From an uncultured Thermoguttaceae bacterium (GTDB lineage: Bacteria; Planctomycetota; Planctomycetia; Pirellulales; Thermoguttaceae), in assembly GCA_937951625.1 (NCBI GenBank), contig CALFBP010000033.1:62001-126000 (forward strand): a DNA stretch of 64,000 nt. The letters are read 5' to 3'. Both the position numbers and the translations under genes were made by a program. Below are positions 45,442 to 55,113 of the stretch, piece after piece. The notes under the pieces are model-generated. The model saw only the letters and a list, made by a program, of their open reading frames with translations, was not told the origin of the DNA and ran no database searches. Numbering within the stretch: position 1 is the first letter of the stretch; each line of letters begins with the position of its first letter.

Positions 45442-46713
45442 ATGGCACACCAAACTAGGATTTCTCGCCGCAGGTGGTTGCTTCAAGCGGGAACGGCGGC
45501 CAGCGTGCCTTGGTTCGTTCCGGGCAGCGTGTTCGCCGCGCCGGGAAAACCGGCGCCCAGCGAGCGCGTGACCGTGGGGGTCATCGGCATGGGAGGTCGG
45601 GCCCGCCTGCTCATCGACCAATTGCCCGAAACCGCTCAGGTCGCCTCGGTGTGCGATTGTTTCGTCAAGCGGGCCGAGGAACACGCCAAAGCCAAGCAAG
45701 CCTCATGGCGCATTCACCAAGACTATCGCAAGCTCTTGGATGAAAAAGACCTCGATGCGGTACTCGTCGTCACCACGGACCACGGCCGCGTTTTGCCCTG
45801 CATCCACGCCTGTCAGGCCGGCAAAGACATTTACGCCGAAAAACCGCTCACGCTCACCATCGCCGAGGGCCGCGTGCTGGTCAACGCCGTGCGCAAATAT
45901 CAGCGCGTGTTCCAAGTCGGCAGCCAACAGCGTTCGATGGAAATGAACCGTTTTGCCTGCGAGTTTGTGCGCTCGGGCAAGTTGGGCAAGATTTTGGAGG
46001 TTCGCGGCATCTGCTACACGGGCCCCAAGCGTTATGAGCCGCTGCCCGAGCAACCCATCCCCGAAGGCCTCGATTGGGACATGTGGTTGGGCCAGGCCGC
46101 GATGCGTCCTTACCATCCTTCCTTGCATTTCGGTTGGATGGCGTGGCGGGACTTCTCCGGCGGCGAGATGACGAATTGGGGCGCCCACGGGCTGGACCAG
46201 ATCCAATGGGCGTTGGGCATGGACGAGACGGGTCCGGTGGAAATCTGGCCGGTCTCGCCCGGTCCCAACGGCAAGGTGCATTACCGCTATGCCAACGGTG
46301 TGCTGGTAAAGCTTGAACTGGAGCGTGGCCCGCACGGCGGCGGCATTTTCATTGGCGAGCACGGCAAAATGGAGATCAACCGCAACAAGTTCACCACCAA
46401 TCCCAAGGACCTTGTCAAGGATCCGCCGCCCCAAGCAGAAGCCGACAAGTGGCGTGACGAGGTGGCCTTGTGGCAGGCCCGCTACCACATGGAAAATTGG
46501 CTCTCTTGCATCAAGACCCGGCAAAAGCCTGTCGCCGACGTGGAGATCGGCCACCGCTCGGTCACCGTTTGCCACTTGGCGAACATCGCCCGGGAACTGG
46601 GACGTAAGCTGCACTGGGACCCGGTCAAGGAACAATTCGTCAACGACGACGAGGCCAATACCTACCTCACCCGGCCACGCCGCAAAGGCTACGAACTGCC
46701 CGAACACATTTAG
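45442..46713 (+). CDS. Tat-exported Gfo/Idh/MocA oxidoreductase
   Basis: 423 residues from the ATG at 45442 with GAGGAGG eight bases upstream. The twin-arginine signal is RISRRRWLLQAG, then a hydrophobic core ending near FAA. NAD-binding VGVIGMGGRARLLI, family motif YAEKPLTLT near residue 133, GSQQRSMEMNRF and GGEMTNWGAHGLDQIQWAL with the catalytic His. Exported members of this planctomycete-rich subfamily often sit with glycosidases and are thought to carry their cofactor across the membrane. It starts 53 bp after the FGE-sialidase gene and is probably part of the same sugar-processing unit. Confidence 0.92.
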   Translation: MAHQTRISRRRWLLQAGTAASVPWFVPGSVFAAPGKPAPSERVTVGVIGMGGRARLLIDQLPETAQVASVCDCFVKRAEEHAKAKQASWRIHQDYRKLLDEKDLDAVLVVTTDHGRVLPCIHACQAGKDIYAEKPLTLTIAEGRVLVNAVRKYQRVFQVGSQQRSMEMNRFACEFVRSGKLGKILEVRGICYTGPKRYEPLPEQPIPEGLDWDMWLGQAAMRPYHPSLHFGWMAWRDFSGGEMTNWGAHGLDQIQWALGMDETGPVEIWPVSPGPNGKVHYRYANGVLVKLELERGPHGGGIFIGEHGKMEINRNKFTTNPKDLVKDPPPQAEADKWRDEVALWQARYHMENWLSCIKTRQKPVADVEIGHRSVTVCHLANIARELGRKLHWDPVKEQFVNDDEANTYLTRPRRKGYELPEHI

Positions 46714-46734
46714 ATCACGGCCTATCCTAAAAGT

Positions 46735-46817
46735 CCCCTCTCCCAGTCGGAGAGGGTGAGGGTCGTAGTTGGCTTGAACCGAACCCTCTCCTTTTGGGAG
46801 AGGGTCAGGGTGAGGGG
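46735..46817. repeat. CTCTCCC-type dispersed palindromic repeat, copy 2 (double unit)
   Basis: Two adjacent units: CCCCTCTCCCAGTCGGAGAG at 46735 and ACCCTCTCCTTTTGGGAGAG at 46782, each followed by GGGTGAGGG- or GGGTCAGGG-type flanks. They sit between the oxidoreductase and GH172 genes. A partial third unit follows near 46865. The remaining bases to 47060 hold no gene apart from the GAGAGGAAAG ribosome site. Confidence 0.6.
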
Positions 46818-47060
46818 CGAACATCTGTAGACCGAGGAAGAAACGCCTGGGTTGTAGCTTCCCTCACCCCAGCCCTCTACCGTGCGCGGGAGAGCAACTG
46901 TGTGGGTTGTCGACGGGTGTTGGAATGGATGGCTGAATCCGCCGCCTGTTTTTGCAATCTTTCTTGATTGTTGCGTCCTTCCGCGGGGCACCTTACAATC
47001 GCCCGGCAAATGGCGATCAAGAATTGCCTTCCGACTGTTTGTGATCGAGAGGAAAGAGCT

Positions 47061-49097
47061 ATGGTTACGCGCACGAGGTTTTGGTGGTTGACGTTTGCCG
47101 CTACGCTGTTGGGCGAAATGTGGTTCGCGGGCATGGTATGTGCGGAAGAGTCGCTTTCCTACGGCGATTTGGTGCGACGGCTGATCGACCTGGAACGCCT
47201 GGCCGTGTTACCGCGGCTGGGGAACACTTGCCAGCAGTGGTCCAGCTATGATCGGGCGAGTCGGTACGATGAAAAGACGGGGAAATACGTGAATTGGGAC
47301 GCCAACGGCGATGGCGACGGCATCATTCGCCGCGAAGGCAACCAGCAGGTCTTCGCGGAGATGGAAGGGCCGGGCTGCATCTGGCGGATCTGGTCGGCGC
47401 TGCCGGAGCAGGGCCGCGTGAAAATCTACCTCGACGGCAGCCCCGATCCGGTCGTTGACATGCCGTTTGCCCATTACTTCGACGGCAAACACCCGCCGTT
47501 CAACTACCCGACGCTCTCCTACCGCCTGGAGGACATCGGCAGTCGGGGCCAGAACCTCTACTTCCCGATCCCTTACCAGAAGTCCTGCAAGGTCGTGGCC
47601 GAGGACAAGTGGGGGGCCTATTACCATTTCGTTTACGAGACCTTTCCCCCAGGCACTCGGGTGCCGACGTTTTCCGCTGCCTTGGCCCAGCAGCACGCCA
47701 GCGACTTGAAGGCGATCGATGATTACTTCGCCCAGGCCCTGGGCACGGACCCCGCCGGCAACCGAAACGGCGAGGAGACGATTCGCGACTCGGTCGCCAT
47801 CGAGCCGGGCAAGACCGCGCGGTTGGAATTGCAAGGTCCGCGGGCAATCACGGCGATCCGTGGAAAGGCCAGCTTCCAGGATCGGGAGGACGAGATGGCC
47901 GCCCTGCGGCAAATCGTCTTGCGAATCACGTGGGACGACCAGGCGGAAGCGGCGGTATGGAGTCCCTTGGGCGATTTCTTCGGCACCGCGCCCGGCGTGA
48001 ATTTTTACAAGTCGTTGCCCACCGGCATCACGCCCGACGGGGCTTATTCCCTGTGGTACATGCCGTTCGCCAAGCGGGCGGTGCTGGAACTGGTCAATGA
48101 GGGTCCGACCGCACGGCGGCTGGACTTCGAAATCACCCACGCCCCGCTGTCGCGTCCCTTCGACGAGCTGGGCCATTTCCATTGCAAGTGGCATCGCGAC
48201 GTGTTTCCGCTCCCCAAGGATCGCTGGCCCGACTGGACGATGTTGCGAAGCGAAGGCCGCGGGCGGTTTTGCGGCGTGATGCTCCACGTGTGGAACCCCA
48301 GAGGCGGCTGGTGGGGCGAAGGCGACGAGAAGTTCTTTGTCGACGGTGAAAAGTTCCCTTCGACGATCGGCACCGGATCCGAAGACTATTTCGGCTACGC
48401 TTGGGGCCATCCCGGGCTGTTCCAAAAGCCGTTCCACGGCCAAACCATGACCGAGAACAATCGGGGGCACCAATCGGTCTTCCGCTGGCACATTGTCGAT
48501 AACGTGCCTTTCCAGAAGTCGTTCGAGGGGTGCATCGAGAAATATTTTCCGAACGCCCCCGGCACGCTCTATGCCTGCACCGTCTGCTGGTATCTTGCGC
48601 CTGGCGGCGTCGATCCCTTTCCGCCCGTCCCCGTCGAGGATCGCCACAGTTACTACGTGCGCTTGCCGCTGGAACTGGCCGGATTCGAGGTGCTGGGCGA
48701 GCCGCCCGGCAACGTCGACAGCCAGAATATGACGGGTTTCGGCCCGGGGACGTGGAGCAACGACGACCATCTTTGGTGGACGGGCGCCAAACCGGGCGAT
48801 AAGCTCGAACTGGGCTTCCGCGTGCCGAAAACTGGCAAGTACAAGATGAGCGCCTTCCTCACCAAGGCCAGGGACTACGGCATCGTGCAGCTCTACCTCG
48901 ATGGGAAAAAGCTCGGGGACCCCATCGATCTGTTCAACGACGGCGTCATCCGCACCGATCCGCCCGTCCCGCTCGGCGTCCACGAACTGACCGAAGGCAA
49001 GCACACGCTGACGGTCGAGATCGTCGGGGCCAACGAGAAGGCCATCAAGTCGTACATGTTCGGGATCGACGAGCTGAAACTGGAAAAGCTTCCCTGA
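47061..49097 (+). CDS. GH172-family (DUF2961) glycoside hydrolase
   Basis: 678 residues from the ATG at 47061 with a GAGAGGAAAG site. Signal peptide 1-28. DUF2961/GH172 features: NTCQQWSSYDR, EMEGPGCIWRIW, VVDMPFAHYFDG, the STIGTGSEDYFGYAWG motif bearing the catalytic-type acidic residues, and FRWHIVDNVPFQKSFEG. Characterised GH172 enzymes act on fructose dianhydrides or on D-arabinofuranosides of cell walls. A C-terminal domain (about 560-675) looks like a carbohydrate-binding jelly-roll. Likely periplasmic or secreted, working with the preceding two genes on an exogenous polysaccharide; the exact sugar is not decided. Confidence 0.9.
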   Translation: MVTRTRFWWLTFAATLLGEMWFAGMVCAEESLSYGDLVRRLIDLERLAVLPRLGNTCQQWSSYDRASRYDEKTGKYVNWDANGDGDGIIRREGNQQVFAEMEGPGCIWRIWSALPEQGRVKIYLDGSPDPVVDMPFAHYFDGKHPPFNYPTLSYRLEDIGSRGQNLYFPIPYQKSCKVVAEDKWGAYYHFVYETFPPGTRVPTFSAALAQQHASDLKAIDDYFAQALGTDPAGNRNGEETIRDSVAIEPGKTARLELQGPRAITAIRGKASFQDREDEMAALRQIVLRITWDDQAEAAVWSPLGDFFGTAPGVNFYKSLPTGITPDGAYSLWYMPFAKRAVLELVNEGPTARRLDFEITHAPLSRPFDELGHFHCKWHRDVFPLPKDRWPDWTMLRSEGRGRFCGVMLHVWNPRGGWWGEGDEKFFVDGEKFPSTIGTGSEDYFGYAWGHPGLFQKPFHGQTMTENNRGHQSVFRWHIVDNVPFQKSFEGCIEKYFPNAPGTLYACTVCWYLAPGGVDPFPPVPVEDRHSYYVRLPLELAGFEVLGEPPGNVDSQNMTGFGPGTWSNDDHLWWTGAKPGDKLELGFRVPKTGKYKMSAFLTKARDYGIVQLYLDGKKLGDPIDLFNDGVIRTDPPVPLGVHELTEGKHTLTVEIVGANEKAIKSYMFGIDELKLEKLP

Positions 49098-49288
49098 AGC
49101 CTCTACTGAAGACCTGACGTGTTAGGCGAACGGTGGACGCGGCTGGAACAACGGCACGGTTGCTTCGCCGCGTCGCCCTTGCTGGGAAGATCGTCCAGCA
49201 AGCGGGGAGCCATTGGGCAAGGCCGCACCTGGGGAAGACTCCGCGCGGGCCGAGCTGGCCGCTTGCCAAGCGCGATCGTCTCGCTCGC

Positions 49289-49963
49289 TCACCCCACCAG
49301 GCAAACGATCAAGCGCTTGGGCCCGTGAACGCCGAGAATCAAAATCTTCTCGATATCGGCCGTGCGGCTGGGGCCGGTGATGAATACGAATTCGCCGCGG
49401 GTCTGGGGGTCCGCGATGCGGGGGACGAGTTGGGGCCAGGCAGCCGGCAGGTGCTCGAACAAGCGATCGGCAGTCGCCACGACGACGCAGGCGGGCGGCA
49501 AATAGCACAGAAGTCGCTCCTCAGCGCGGCCGCAGGCGATCATCGAGGTGCCCGTGTCGGCTAGCAAACAGTCGGCCTCCAAGATTCCCACGGCCAAATC
49601 GGCCATCGATCCCGGCGAGCCATCCGGTTGCTGGGGCCGCTGGTCTTGCGCCCCTGCCCACCAGATACGGCCGGGCTCCAAGTCCCGACAAATCTCCCGG
49701 CAAAGCGGCCGGTCCATCGCGCCGATACGGAGCCACGATTCCTGGGTGGCGAGGGTTGCCAGCCAGTTGGCGGCTTGCTGCCGGTCGGCGCAGCGAATCA
49801 CCTCGCCGTGAACGGCCTCCAGTTCTCGTTGGAACCGTTCGGCCATCGCCTGGACCGAGGGGTTCTCGCGCGGCCAGACCTCAGGAATGGGCGGAGCCGC
49901 CCGGGGTCGGTCTTGGGCCAAGGCATTGCGAATGCGACTCAAAATGGCGTCTCGGCTGCTCAT
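49289..49963 (-). CDS. lutC: LUD-domain protein LutC
   Basis: 224 residues from the ATG at 49963. LutC/YkgG fold: MSSRDAILSRIRNAL start, the central VGILEADCLLADTGTSMI stretch typical of LUD domains, LLCYLPPACVVVATADRLFEHLP, and the closing SRTADIEKILILGVHGPKRL. Part of the lutABC L-lactate oxidation complex together with LutB. The gene begins 32 bp after the lutB stop on the same strand. The third partner, LutA, is absent from this window. Confidence 0.94.
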   Translation of the reverse strand: MSSRDAILSRIRNALAQDRPRAAPPIPEVWPRENPSVQAMAERFQRELEAVHGEVIRCADRQQAANWLATLATQESWLRIGAMDRPLCREICRDLEPGRIWWAGAQDQRPQQPDGSPGSMADLAVGILEADCLLADTGTSMIACGRAEERLLCYLPPACVVVATADRLFEHLPAAWPQLVPRIADPQTRGEFVFITGPSRTADIEKILILGVHGPKRLIVCLVG

Positions 49964-49995
49964 GGTCGATCTTTCTTGCCGTCGGCGGGTGCGGT

Positions 49996-51420
49996 CTATT
50001 GGCGCGACAGGCCGTTCCCCGACGCTTCTTTTTTCCACCAGGTGCGGAAGGGGACTCGGCCGGGCAGTTCAGGCAGTTCACGTCCCCGGGTCCAGGCCCC
50101 GAGTTTCCCCGGGTGCCAAGGGAGGAAGCGGGCCAAGCGGACTCCAATCCGCACCGCCCACATCGCCAGCCGATAGCGGAGCGGCCCGCTCATCGCCCAG
50201 GCCCAACCTTTCCACATCAACCGCTCGGAGAGCGAGTTGACCGGCGAGGGTTCGTTGACCGCCCGATGCCGCAAATGGACGAGTTGGTGAGGAATGTCGA
50301 TTTTCACGGGGCAGACCTCGCCGCAGGCCCCGCACAGCGACGAGGCGAACGGCAGCGTGCCCGCTTGGTCCAAGCCGACCAGGTGCGGCGTGAGCACGGA
50401 GCCGATCGGCCCGGGATACACCCAGCCATAAGCCCAACCGCCCGTGCGGCGGTACACCGGGCAGGCGTTCAAACAGGCCCCGCAGCGAATGCAAAACAGC
50501 GACATCCGCGCGGCCGGATCCTTCAGCACGTTCGTCCGCCCATTGTCCAGGATGATCACATACAACTGGCGGCTCGGGGTCGAACCGTGGAACAGATGGG
50601 TGTAGGTAGTCAGCTTCTGGCCCGTGCCGCTTCGCGCCAGCAGGTTCAAGAACAGCGGCAAGTGGTGGATGCTGGGGATGACCTTTTCGATGCCCATCAA
50701 TGCCACGTGGACCCGCGGGGCAGAGGTCGACAGCCCCGCGTTCCCCTCGTTCTCCACCACGCAGATCGTGCCCGTGTCGGCAATGGCGAAGTTGACGCCC
50801 GAGACGCCCATGTCGGCCCGCAAAAACTCTTCGCGGAGGTGCCTTCGGGCGACATCCGTCAGCTTGCGATGTTCTTCGGTAAACGGCTCACCGAGTTTCT
50901 CCTGGAACAAGCGTCCCACGTCGGCCGCCGATAGGTGCAAGGCCGGCGTCACGATATGCACCGGCCGCTGGCCTGCCAACTGCACCAGGTATTCGCCCAG
51001 GTCGGTCTCGACCGCACGGATGCCGGCGGCCTCGAACTTATGGTTCAGCTCCATCTCTTCGCTAACCATCGACTTGGCCTTGACGACCGTCTTCACCTGA
51101 TGCTCGCGGGCGATCTGCAACACGATTCGGTTGGCCTCGGCAGCGGTTTCGGCGTAAATCACTTTGGCGCCGCGGGCGGTGATCTTCTGCTCGAACTCGA
51201 CCAGGAGCTTGTCCAAGTTGGCGATGGCGTAATCCTTGACCTGATTGGCCGCCTCGCGCCAGGACTGCCAATACGGGATTTTCGACTGTACCTCCCGATT
51301 GTGCTTGATGGATCGTTCCGCCGACTCGCCCAGGGCCTTCGAGCCCCGGGGTTCGTACAGCCCGGCGGTCTCCTGCTTGAGAAACGGGGCGCCTTCGAAA
51401 TGGAGTTCGTGTTCGCTCAT
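49996..51420 (-). CDS. lutB: Iron-sulfur protein LutB
   Basis: 474 residues. The N-terminal LUD domain has KTVVKAKSMVSEEMELN, ETDLGEYLVQLAGQRPVHI and ADTGTICVVENEGNAGLS. Then the ferredoxin-type clusters CIRCGACLNACPVY near 315 and CGACGEVCPVKIDIP near 360, and a helical C-terminal part. Carries electrons during oxidation of L-lactate to pyruvate, at the cytoplasmic side of the membrane. It is divergent from the APC permease at 51746; that permease could supply a substrate but does not look like a lactate transporter. Confidence 0.95.
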   Translation of the reverse strand: MSEHELHFEGAPFLKQETAGLYEPRGSKALGESAERSIKHNREVQSKIPYWQSWREAANQVKDYAIANLDKLLVEFEQKITARGAKVIYAETAAEANRIVLQIAREHQVKTVVKAKSMVSEEMELNHKFEAAGIRAVETDLGEYLVQLAGQRPVHIVTPALHLSAADVGRLFQEKLGEPFTEEHRKLTDVARRHLREEFLRADMGVSGVNFAIADTGTICVVENEGNAGLSTSAPRVHVALMGIEKVIPSIHHLPLFLNLLARSGTGQKLTTYTHLFHGSTPSRQLYVIILDNGRTNVLKDPAARMSLFCIRCGACLNACPVYRRTGGWAYGWVYPGPIGSVLTPHLVGLDQAGTLPFASSLCGACGEVCPVKIDIPHQLVHLRHRAVNEPSPVNSLSERLMWKGWAWAMSGPLRYRLAMWAVRIGVRLARFLPWHPGKLGAWTRGRELPELPGRVPFRTWWKKEASGNGLSRQ

Positions 51421-51745
51421 GCCTCGGGTTTCCTGCGTGCTGACCGAATTCTATGCGGGTTGTGAGGGGCACTCAAGCCGGGGCGAAAAACAGCCAAAAG
51501 AGTGTCAGCACTGAAAGGCCCTAGCGTCGGCCCAAAACGCGGCAGATAAACCGCCAGGAGGCGGCCGTCGCTGGTAGCGGCAGCAAGACACGCAGGCCCC
51601 CTCGCTGCACCGACCGCAGGCAACAATAGCGCCATGCAGTTTCTCACGCCTTTTCGCCGGTTGTTGCCGGTTGTTTTTCACGTTGTTTCATGTAAAAATA
51701 CTCGCCACAGTCTAAACGAACATAGAGTCCTAAGGCAGGCAGACC
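51421..51745. promoter_or_regulatory. Divergent region between lutB and the APC permease
   Basis: 325 bases without a gene. It contains a direct duplication of GCCGGTTGTT near 51658-51675 and an AT-richer stretch before the permease start. It must hold both promoters; no strong -35/-10 pair was identified. Confidence 0.35.
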
Positions 51746-53662
51746 ATGTGGCGGAGACAGTTGTTTGCGAAGAAATCGTTGGACCTGGTGCTGGCGGAAA
51801 TGGCCGGCGAACACCAGCTGCGCAGGGTCCTGGGCCCGGTCGCTCTCTCTTCGTTGGGAATCGGGGCGATCATTGGGACGGGTATTTTTGTGCTCACCGG
51901 GGTCGCCGCCCGGCAGCACGCAGGCCCCGGATTGGTACTTTCCTTCGTTGTGGCGGGGTTGGCGTGCGGGTTTGCGGCCTTGTGCTATGCCGAGTTCGCG
52001 TCGATGGCCCCGATTGCGGGCAGCGCCTACACCTATGCCTATGTCTCGCTCGGGGAACTGGTGGCCTGGATCATCGGTTGGGACTTGGTGTTGGAATACG
52101 CGATGGCATCGGCCACGGTGGCGAACGGCTGGGCACACTACTTTTTGAAGTTTCTAGGTCTGTTCAAAAGCAAGGCAGGCACGGCCTTGGTGACAATCCC
52201 GTTTTGGCTGACCACCGATCCGTTTACGGCGGCCACGCAGCACGTGGACTACCAGACGGCTCGAGCGCTGGAAGTGGCCACGGCGACGGCCATTCCCCTG
52301 GGAGCCAGCGCCACCGCCCCGCGCCTCGTGCTCCCAGTCGCCGAGGACTCGGAAATCAACCGCGTGGTCAAGGTGGAGGTCGTTTTCACCCCCGAGTCGT
52401 TGGCCGCGGTCGCCAAGATTCACGGTCGGGCCGCCGAGGCCTCGGTGGCCCGCGTCCAGCGGGCGATGCAGGAGCAGCTCCAGTATGAGCCGAAAATGTC
52501 GCCGGCGGAAAAACTTGCCCACGTCCGCGAGGACAATTTGCACGGTTACGAGGCCTATGAGAACACTCCTCTGGTGTTCGGCAGCGTTCGCTTGACCTTC
52601 AACGTGGTGGCCATCGCGATCGCCGCGATCATCACCACGATTCTGGTGATCGGCATTCGGGAGAGCGCCGGCTTCAATGCGCTGATGGTCGTGATCAAGG
52701 TGGCAGCCGTGCTTTTCGTGATCTTCGCCGGGATCGGGTACATCGACGTCACGCACTGGCGGCCCTTCATGCCCTACGGCTGGACGGGGGTCCTCACCGG
52801 CGCGGCGATCATCTTTTTCGCTTACATCGGCTTCGATTCGGTCTCGACCCACGCGGAGGAGGCCCGCAATCCGGCGATCGACGTGCCGATTGGCATCATC
52901 AGCTCGCTGGCGATCTGCACCGTGCTGTACATCGCCGTCGCGGCGGTAGTGACCGGCATGGTGCCTTATCCGCAAATCCCGCTCAATGCCCCGATCGCAG
53001 GGGCGTTCGAGAGGTTCGGGCTCCAGGCGGCTTCGGTGATCATTACGGTGGGCGCCTTGACCGGCATCACCAGCGTGTTGCTGGTGATGCTCTTGAGCCA
53101 GCCGCGCGTGCTGTTGGCCATGGCCCGCGATGGATTGTTGCCGCCCGGTTTTTTCGGGGCCGTTCACCCTCGCTTTCGCACGCCTCACAAGGGGACAATC
53201 GTGACGGGACTGTTTTGCGCGGTTGCCGCCGCCTTTTTCCCCATCGAGGGCTTAAGCGAGATGGTCAACATCGGAACGCTGTTTGCGTTCGTGGTGGTGT
53301 GCGCCTCGGTCTGGCTGATGCGGCGGGTGAATCCCGAGGCCCGCCGACCGTTCCGGACTCCCGCAGTCCATTTCGTAGCCCCGGCGGGAATCGTGTTTTG
53401 TCTGGGGCTGATGATTTACCTGGGTCCCTGGACCTGGGTGCGGTTTGGGGGCTGGCTGCTCCTGGGCCTGTTGATCTATTTCATCTATGGCCGCCGGCAC
53501 AGCGTGCTGGGCAAGGCCTTGCGCGACGAGATCTCGCGCCACGGGATCACTCCCGCTGGGACTCCGTTGGATGGCGAGCCGATCGAGAATCTCTCGCCGA
53601 ACGGTGATTCGCTGGACGGCGATCCGCGAGGCGGGGACCGGAAAGACGAACAAGAGGCGTAG
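51746..53662 (+). CDS. APC-superfamily amino-acid permease with a large hydrophilic insertion
   Basis: 638 residues. The start QLRRVLGPVALSSLGIGAII, the CYAEFASMAPIAGSAYTYAY stretch and GWDLVLEYAMASATVANGW are typical of the cationic amino-acid (CAT/YfnA) group. About twelve helices. Between residues 150 and 280 lies an insert of about 130 soluble residues (DYQTARALEVATATAIPL, SPAEKLAHVREDNLHGYEA), absent from ordinary members. Family helices resume with VAIAIAAIITTILVIGIRES. The C-terminal tail is acidic with a DGEP/NGD/DGDP pattern. Imports an amino acid, identity unknown. The relic at 1461-1733 is a truncated relative. Confidence 0.88.
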   Translation: MWRRQLFAKKSLDLVLAEMAGEHQLRRVLGPVALSSLGIGAIIGTGIFVLTGVAARQHAGPGLVLSFVVAGLACGFAALCYAEFASMAPIAGSAYTYAYVSLGELVAWIIGWDLVLEYAMASATVANGWAHYFLKFLGLFKSKAGTALVTIPFWLTTDPFTAATQHVDYQTARALEVATATAIPLGASATAPRLVLPVAEDSEINRVVKVEVVFTPESLAAVAKIHGRAAEASVARVQRAMQEQLQYEPKMSPAEKLAHVREDNLHGYEAYENTPLVFGSVRLTFNVVAIAIAAIITTILVIGIRESAGFNALMVVIKVAAVLFVIFAGIGYIDVTHWRPFMPYGWTGVLTGAAIIFFAYIGFDSVSTHAEEARNPAIDVPIGIISSLAICTVLYIAVAAVVTGMVPYPQIPLNAPIAGAFERFGLQAASVIITVGALTGITSVLLVMLLSQPRVLLAMARDGLLPPGFFGAVHPRFRTPHKGTIVTGLFCAVAAAFFPIEGLSEMVNIGTLFAFVVVCASVWLMRRVNPEARRPFRTPAVHFVAPAGIVFCLGLMIYLGPWTWVRFGGWLLLGLLIYFIYGRRHSVLGKALRDEISRHGITPAGTPLDGEPIENLSPNGDSLDGDPRGGDRKDEQEA

Positions 53663-53728
53663 CGAAAAACGTGACCTTCGCGGCCGGGCTGGCAAAAACA
53701 CGCCAAGCGGCGCCCGCCGCCGTACCAA

Positions 53729-54895
53729 CTACAACGGGGCCCAACGCGGGTCGGGATGCGGCAACAGGGTGGGCGTGGCGGAGCGTTGCAGTTCAGCCAC
53801 GGCGCGACGGGCCGCAGCCACGCTCGAAGCATCCGGATGCACTTCCAGCGCCACCTCGAAGGTGCGGGACTCGCCAGGGGCGAGCACGATCACCCGGCCT
53901 TGTTCCTTCTCGAACGATTTGCGATTGGGGTAGTTCGTCGCCGGCTCCAGCCCGGTCACATAGCCGTCAATGGCCGCCTGGCGGTTCTTCCAAAGGGTGA
54001 AACACGGCAGTTGCCGCTTGTTGAACGTGAGGCTCACCCCTTGATCCGCGGCGGCGTTGTGCAACAGGGCCCGCGTGTTGTCCGCGGTGTCGGCTGCCAA
54101 GTCGAAGAAGAAAACCGCTTCTGGCAGTCCCGGGCTTTCCGGGCCGTAGGTATCCCATTCGGAAAGGTTTCCCACGGCCGCGGCGTCGCGCGGGGCGGCC
54201 TTGCGCACGGGCAGGAGCACCTTGGCGCCGGGGCCTACCAACGGCGTCCCGAAATTGACGTGGTACAAAAGTTCCAACTCGCCCGGTTCGGCGGAAATGT
54301 TCGTCACCACGTCCCGGACGGTCAGCCCCAGTCGCCCCACCTGGGTGGAAATCGTCGAGGTCAACCGAAGCTTGTTGCCAAACAGTCTGGCCTCGTCGAC
54401 CACGCCTGTGACCTCCAGTTCGCCCGAGTCGCCATCGGCAGAGATCTCCACCTTGTGAGCCGGGATGTTGGCGATCTTGCCATGAAGGCCGTAGCGGACC
54501 GTGCCGTCTGGCTTGAATTCAGGGGCCCCATTGCTTTCCAGGCCACAGCGGACCAAAAGCTCGTCGAAACCGTCGAGCCAGCCGATGCCGCTGGGTTCAT
54601 GGAGATGGACGAAGGCGGGATGGACAGGCCCTCGCACCGGAGAGTTCCAACCGAGCCGCATCGAGCCGCATAGGGCATTCCAGATTCCCATGCCGCGCGT
54701 GGGCACGACGACGAAGCGAAACGCTCCGTTATCGACTTCGATGGCGTCCACTCCTTCGCGCAGCCCACCGCGGAGCGTGTGCTTGACGATGGAATAGCCC
54801 GTCGCTCCGCCGCCCACCTCGCCAGGCGCGATGGCGATCTCCTCCACATAGATGTCTTGGTCCACATCGCAGAGCGTCCACGTCTTCTTGGCCAT
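53729..54895 (-). CDS. DUF4432-family (aldose-1-epimerase-like) protein
   Basis: 388 residues; the ATG at 54895 (MAKKTWTLCDVDQDI) has a GGAAGGAA site, and the extra nine residues upstream are unlikely. Galactose-mutarotase-like beta-sandwich: FRFVVVPTRGMGIWNALC, LGWNSPVRGPVHPAFV, GWLDGFDELLVRCGLESNG, YGLHGKIANIPAHKV and LLYHVNFGTPL. Conserved His and Glu residues suggest aldose epimerisation or carbohydrate binding, though the family is uncharacterised. No signal peptide. It is convergent with the permease, with 66 bp between stops. Confidence 0.87.
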   Translation of the reverse strand: MAKKTWTLCDVDQDIYVEEIAIAPGEVGGGATGYSIVKHTLRGGLREGVDAIEVDNGAFRFVVVPTRGMGIWNALCGSMRLGWNSPVRGPVHPAFVHLHEPSGIGWLDGFDELLVRCGLESNGAPEFKPDGTVRYGLHGKIANIPAHKVEISADGDSGELEVTGVVDEARLFGNKLRLTSTISTQVGRLGLTVRDVVTNISAEPGELELLYHVNFGTPLVGPGAKVLLPVRKAAPRDAAAVGNLSEWDTYGPESPGLPEAVFFFDLAADTADNTRALLHNAAADQGVSLTFNKRQLPCFTLWKNRQAAIDGYVTGLEPATNYPNRKSFEKEQGRVIVLAPGESRTFEVALEVHPDASSVAAARRAVAELQRSATPTLLPHPDPRWAPL

Positions 54896-55113
54896 GAGCA
54901 AAAGTTCCTTCCATCGAATCACTGAGGGGCCCAGGGTTTGATCGTTTAATGTACATGGTTTGCCGTAGCCTGACTAGCAAGCGCGGAAGCACCAGAAGGG
55001 GGCCAGGCACGCTCATAGACACGCGCCAACGCCTGCCGTCGAGAGGCTTGGAAGCCTGATGAACTTCGCCCCTAATTTCCGCTTCGAGCAAGGGCCGGGT
55101 TTTGTGCCTTGGC

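Noticed and set aside
47208-49004. 598-residue minus-strand open frame
   Set aside because: Antisense of the GH172 gene, with no recognisable domain.
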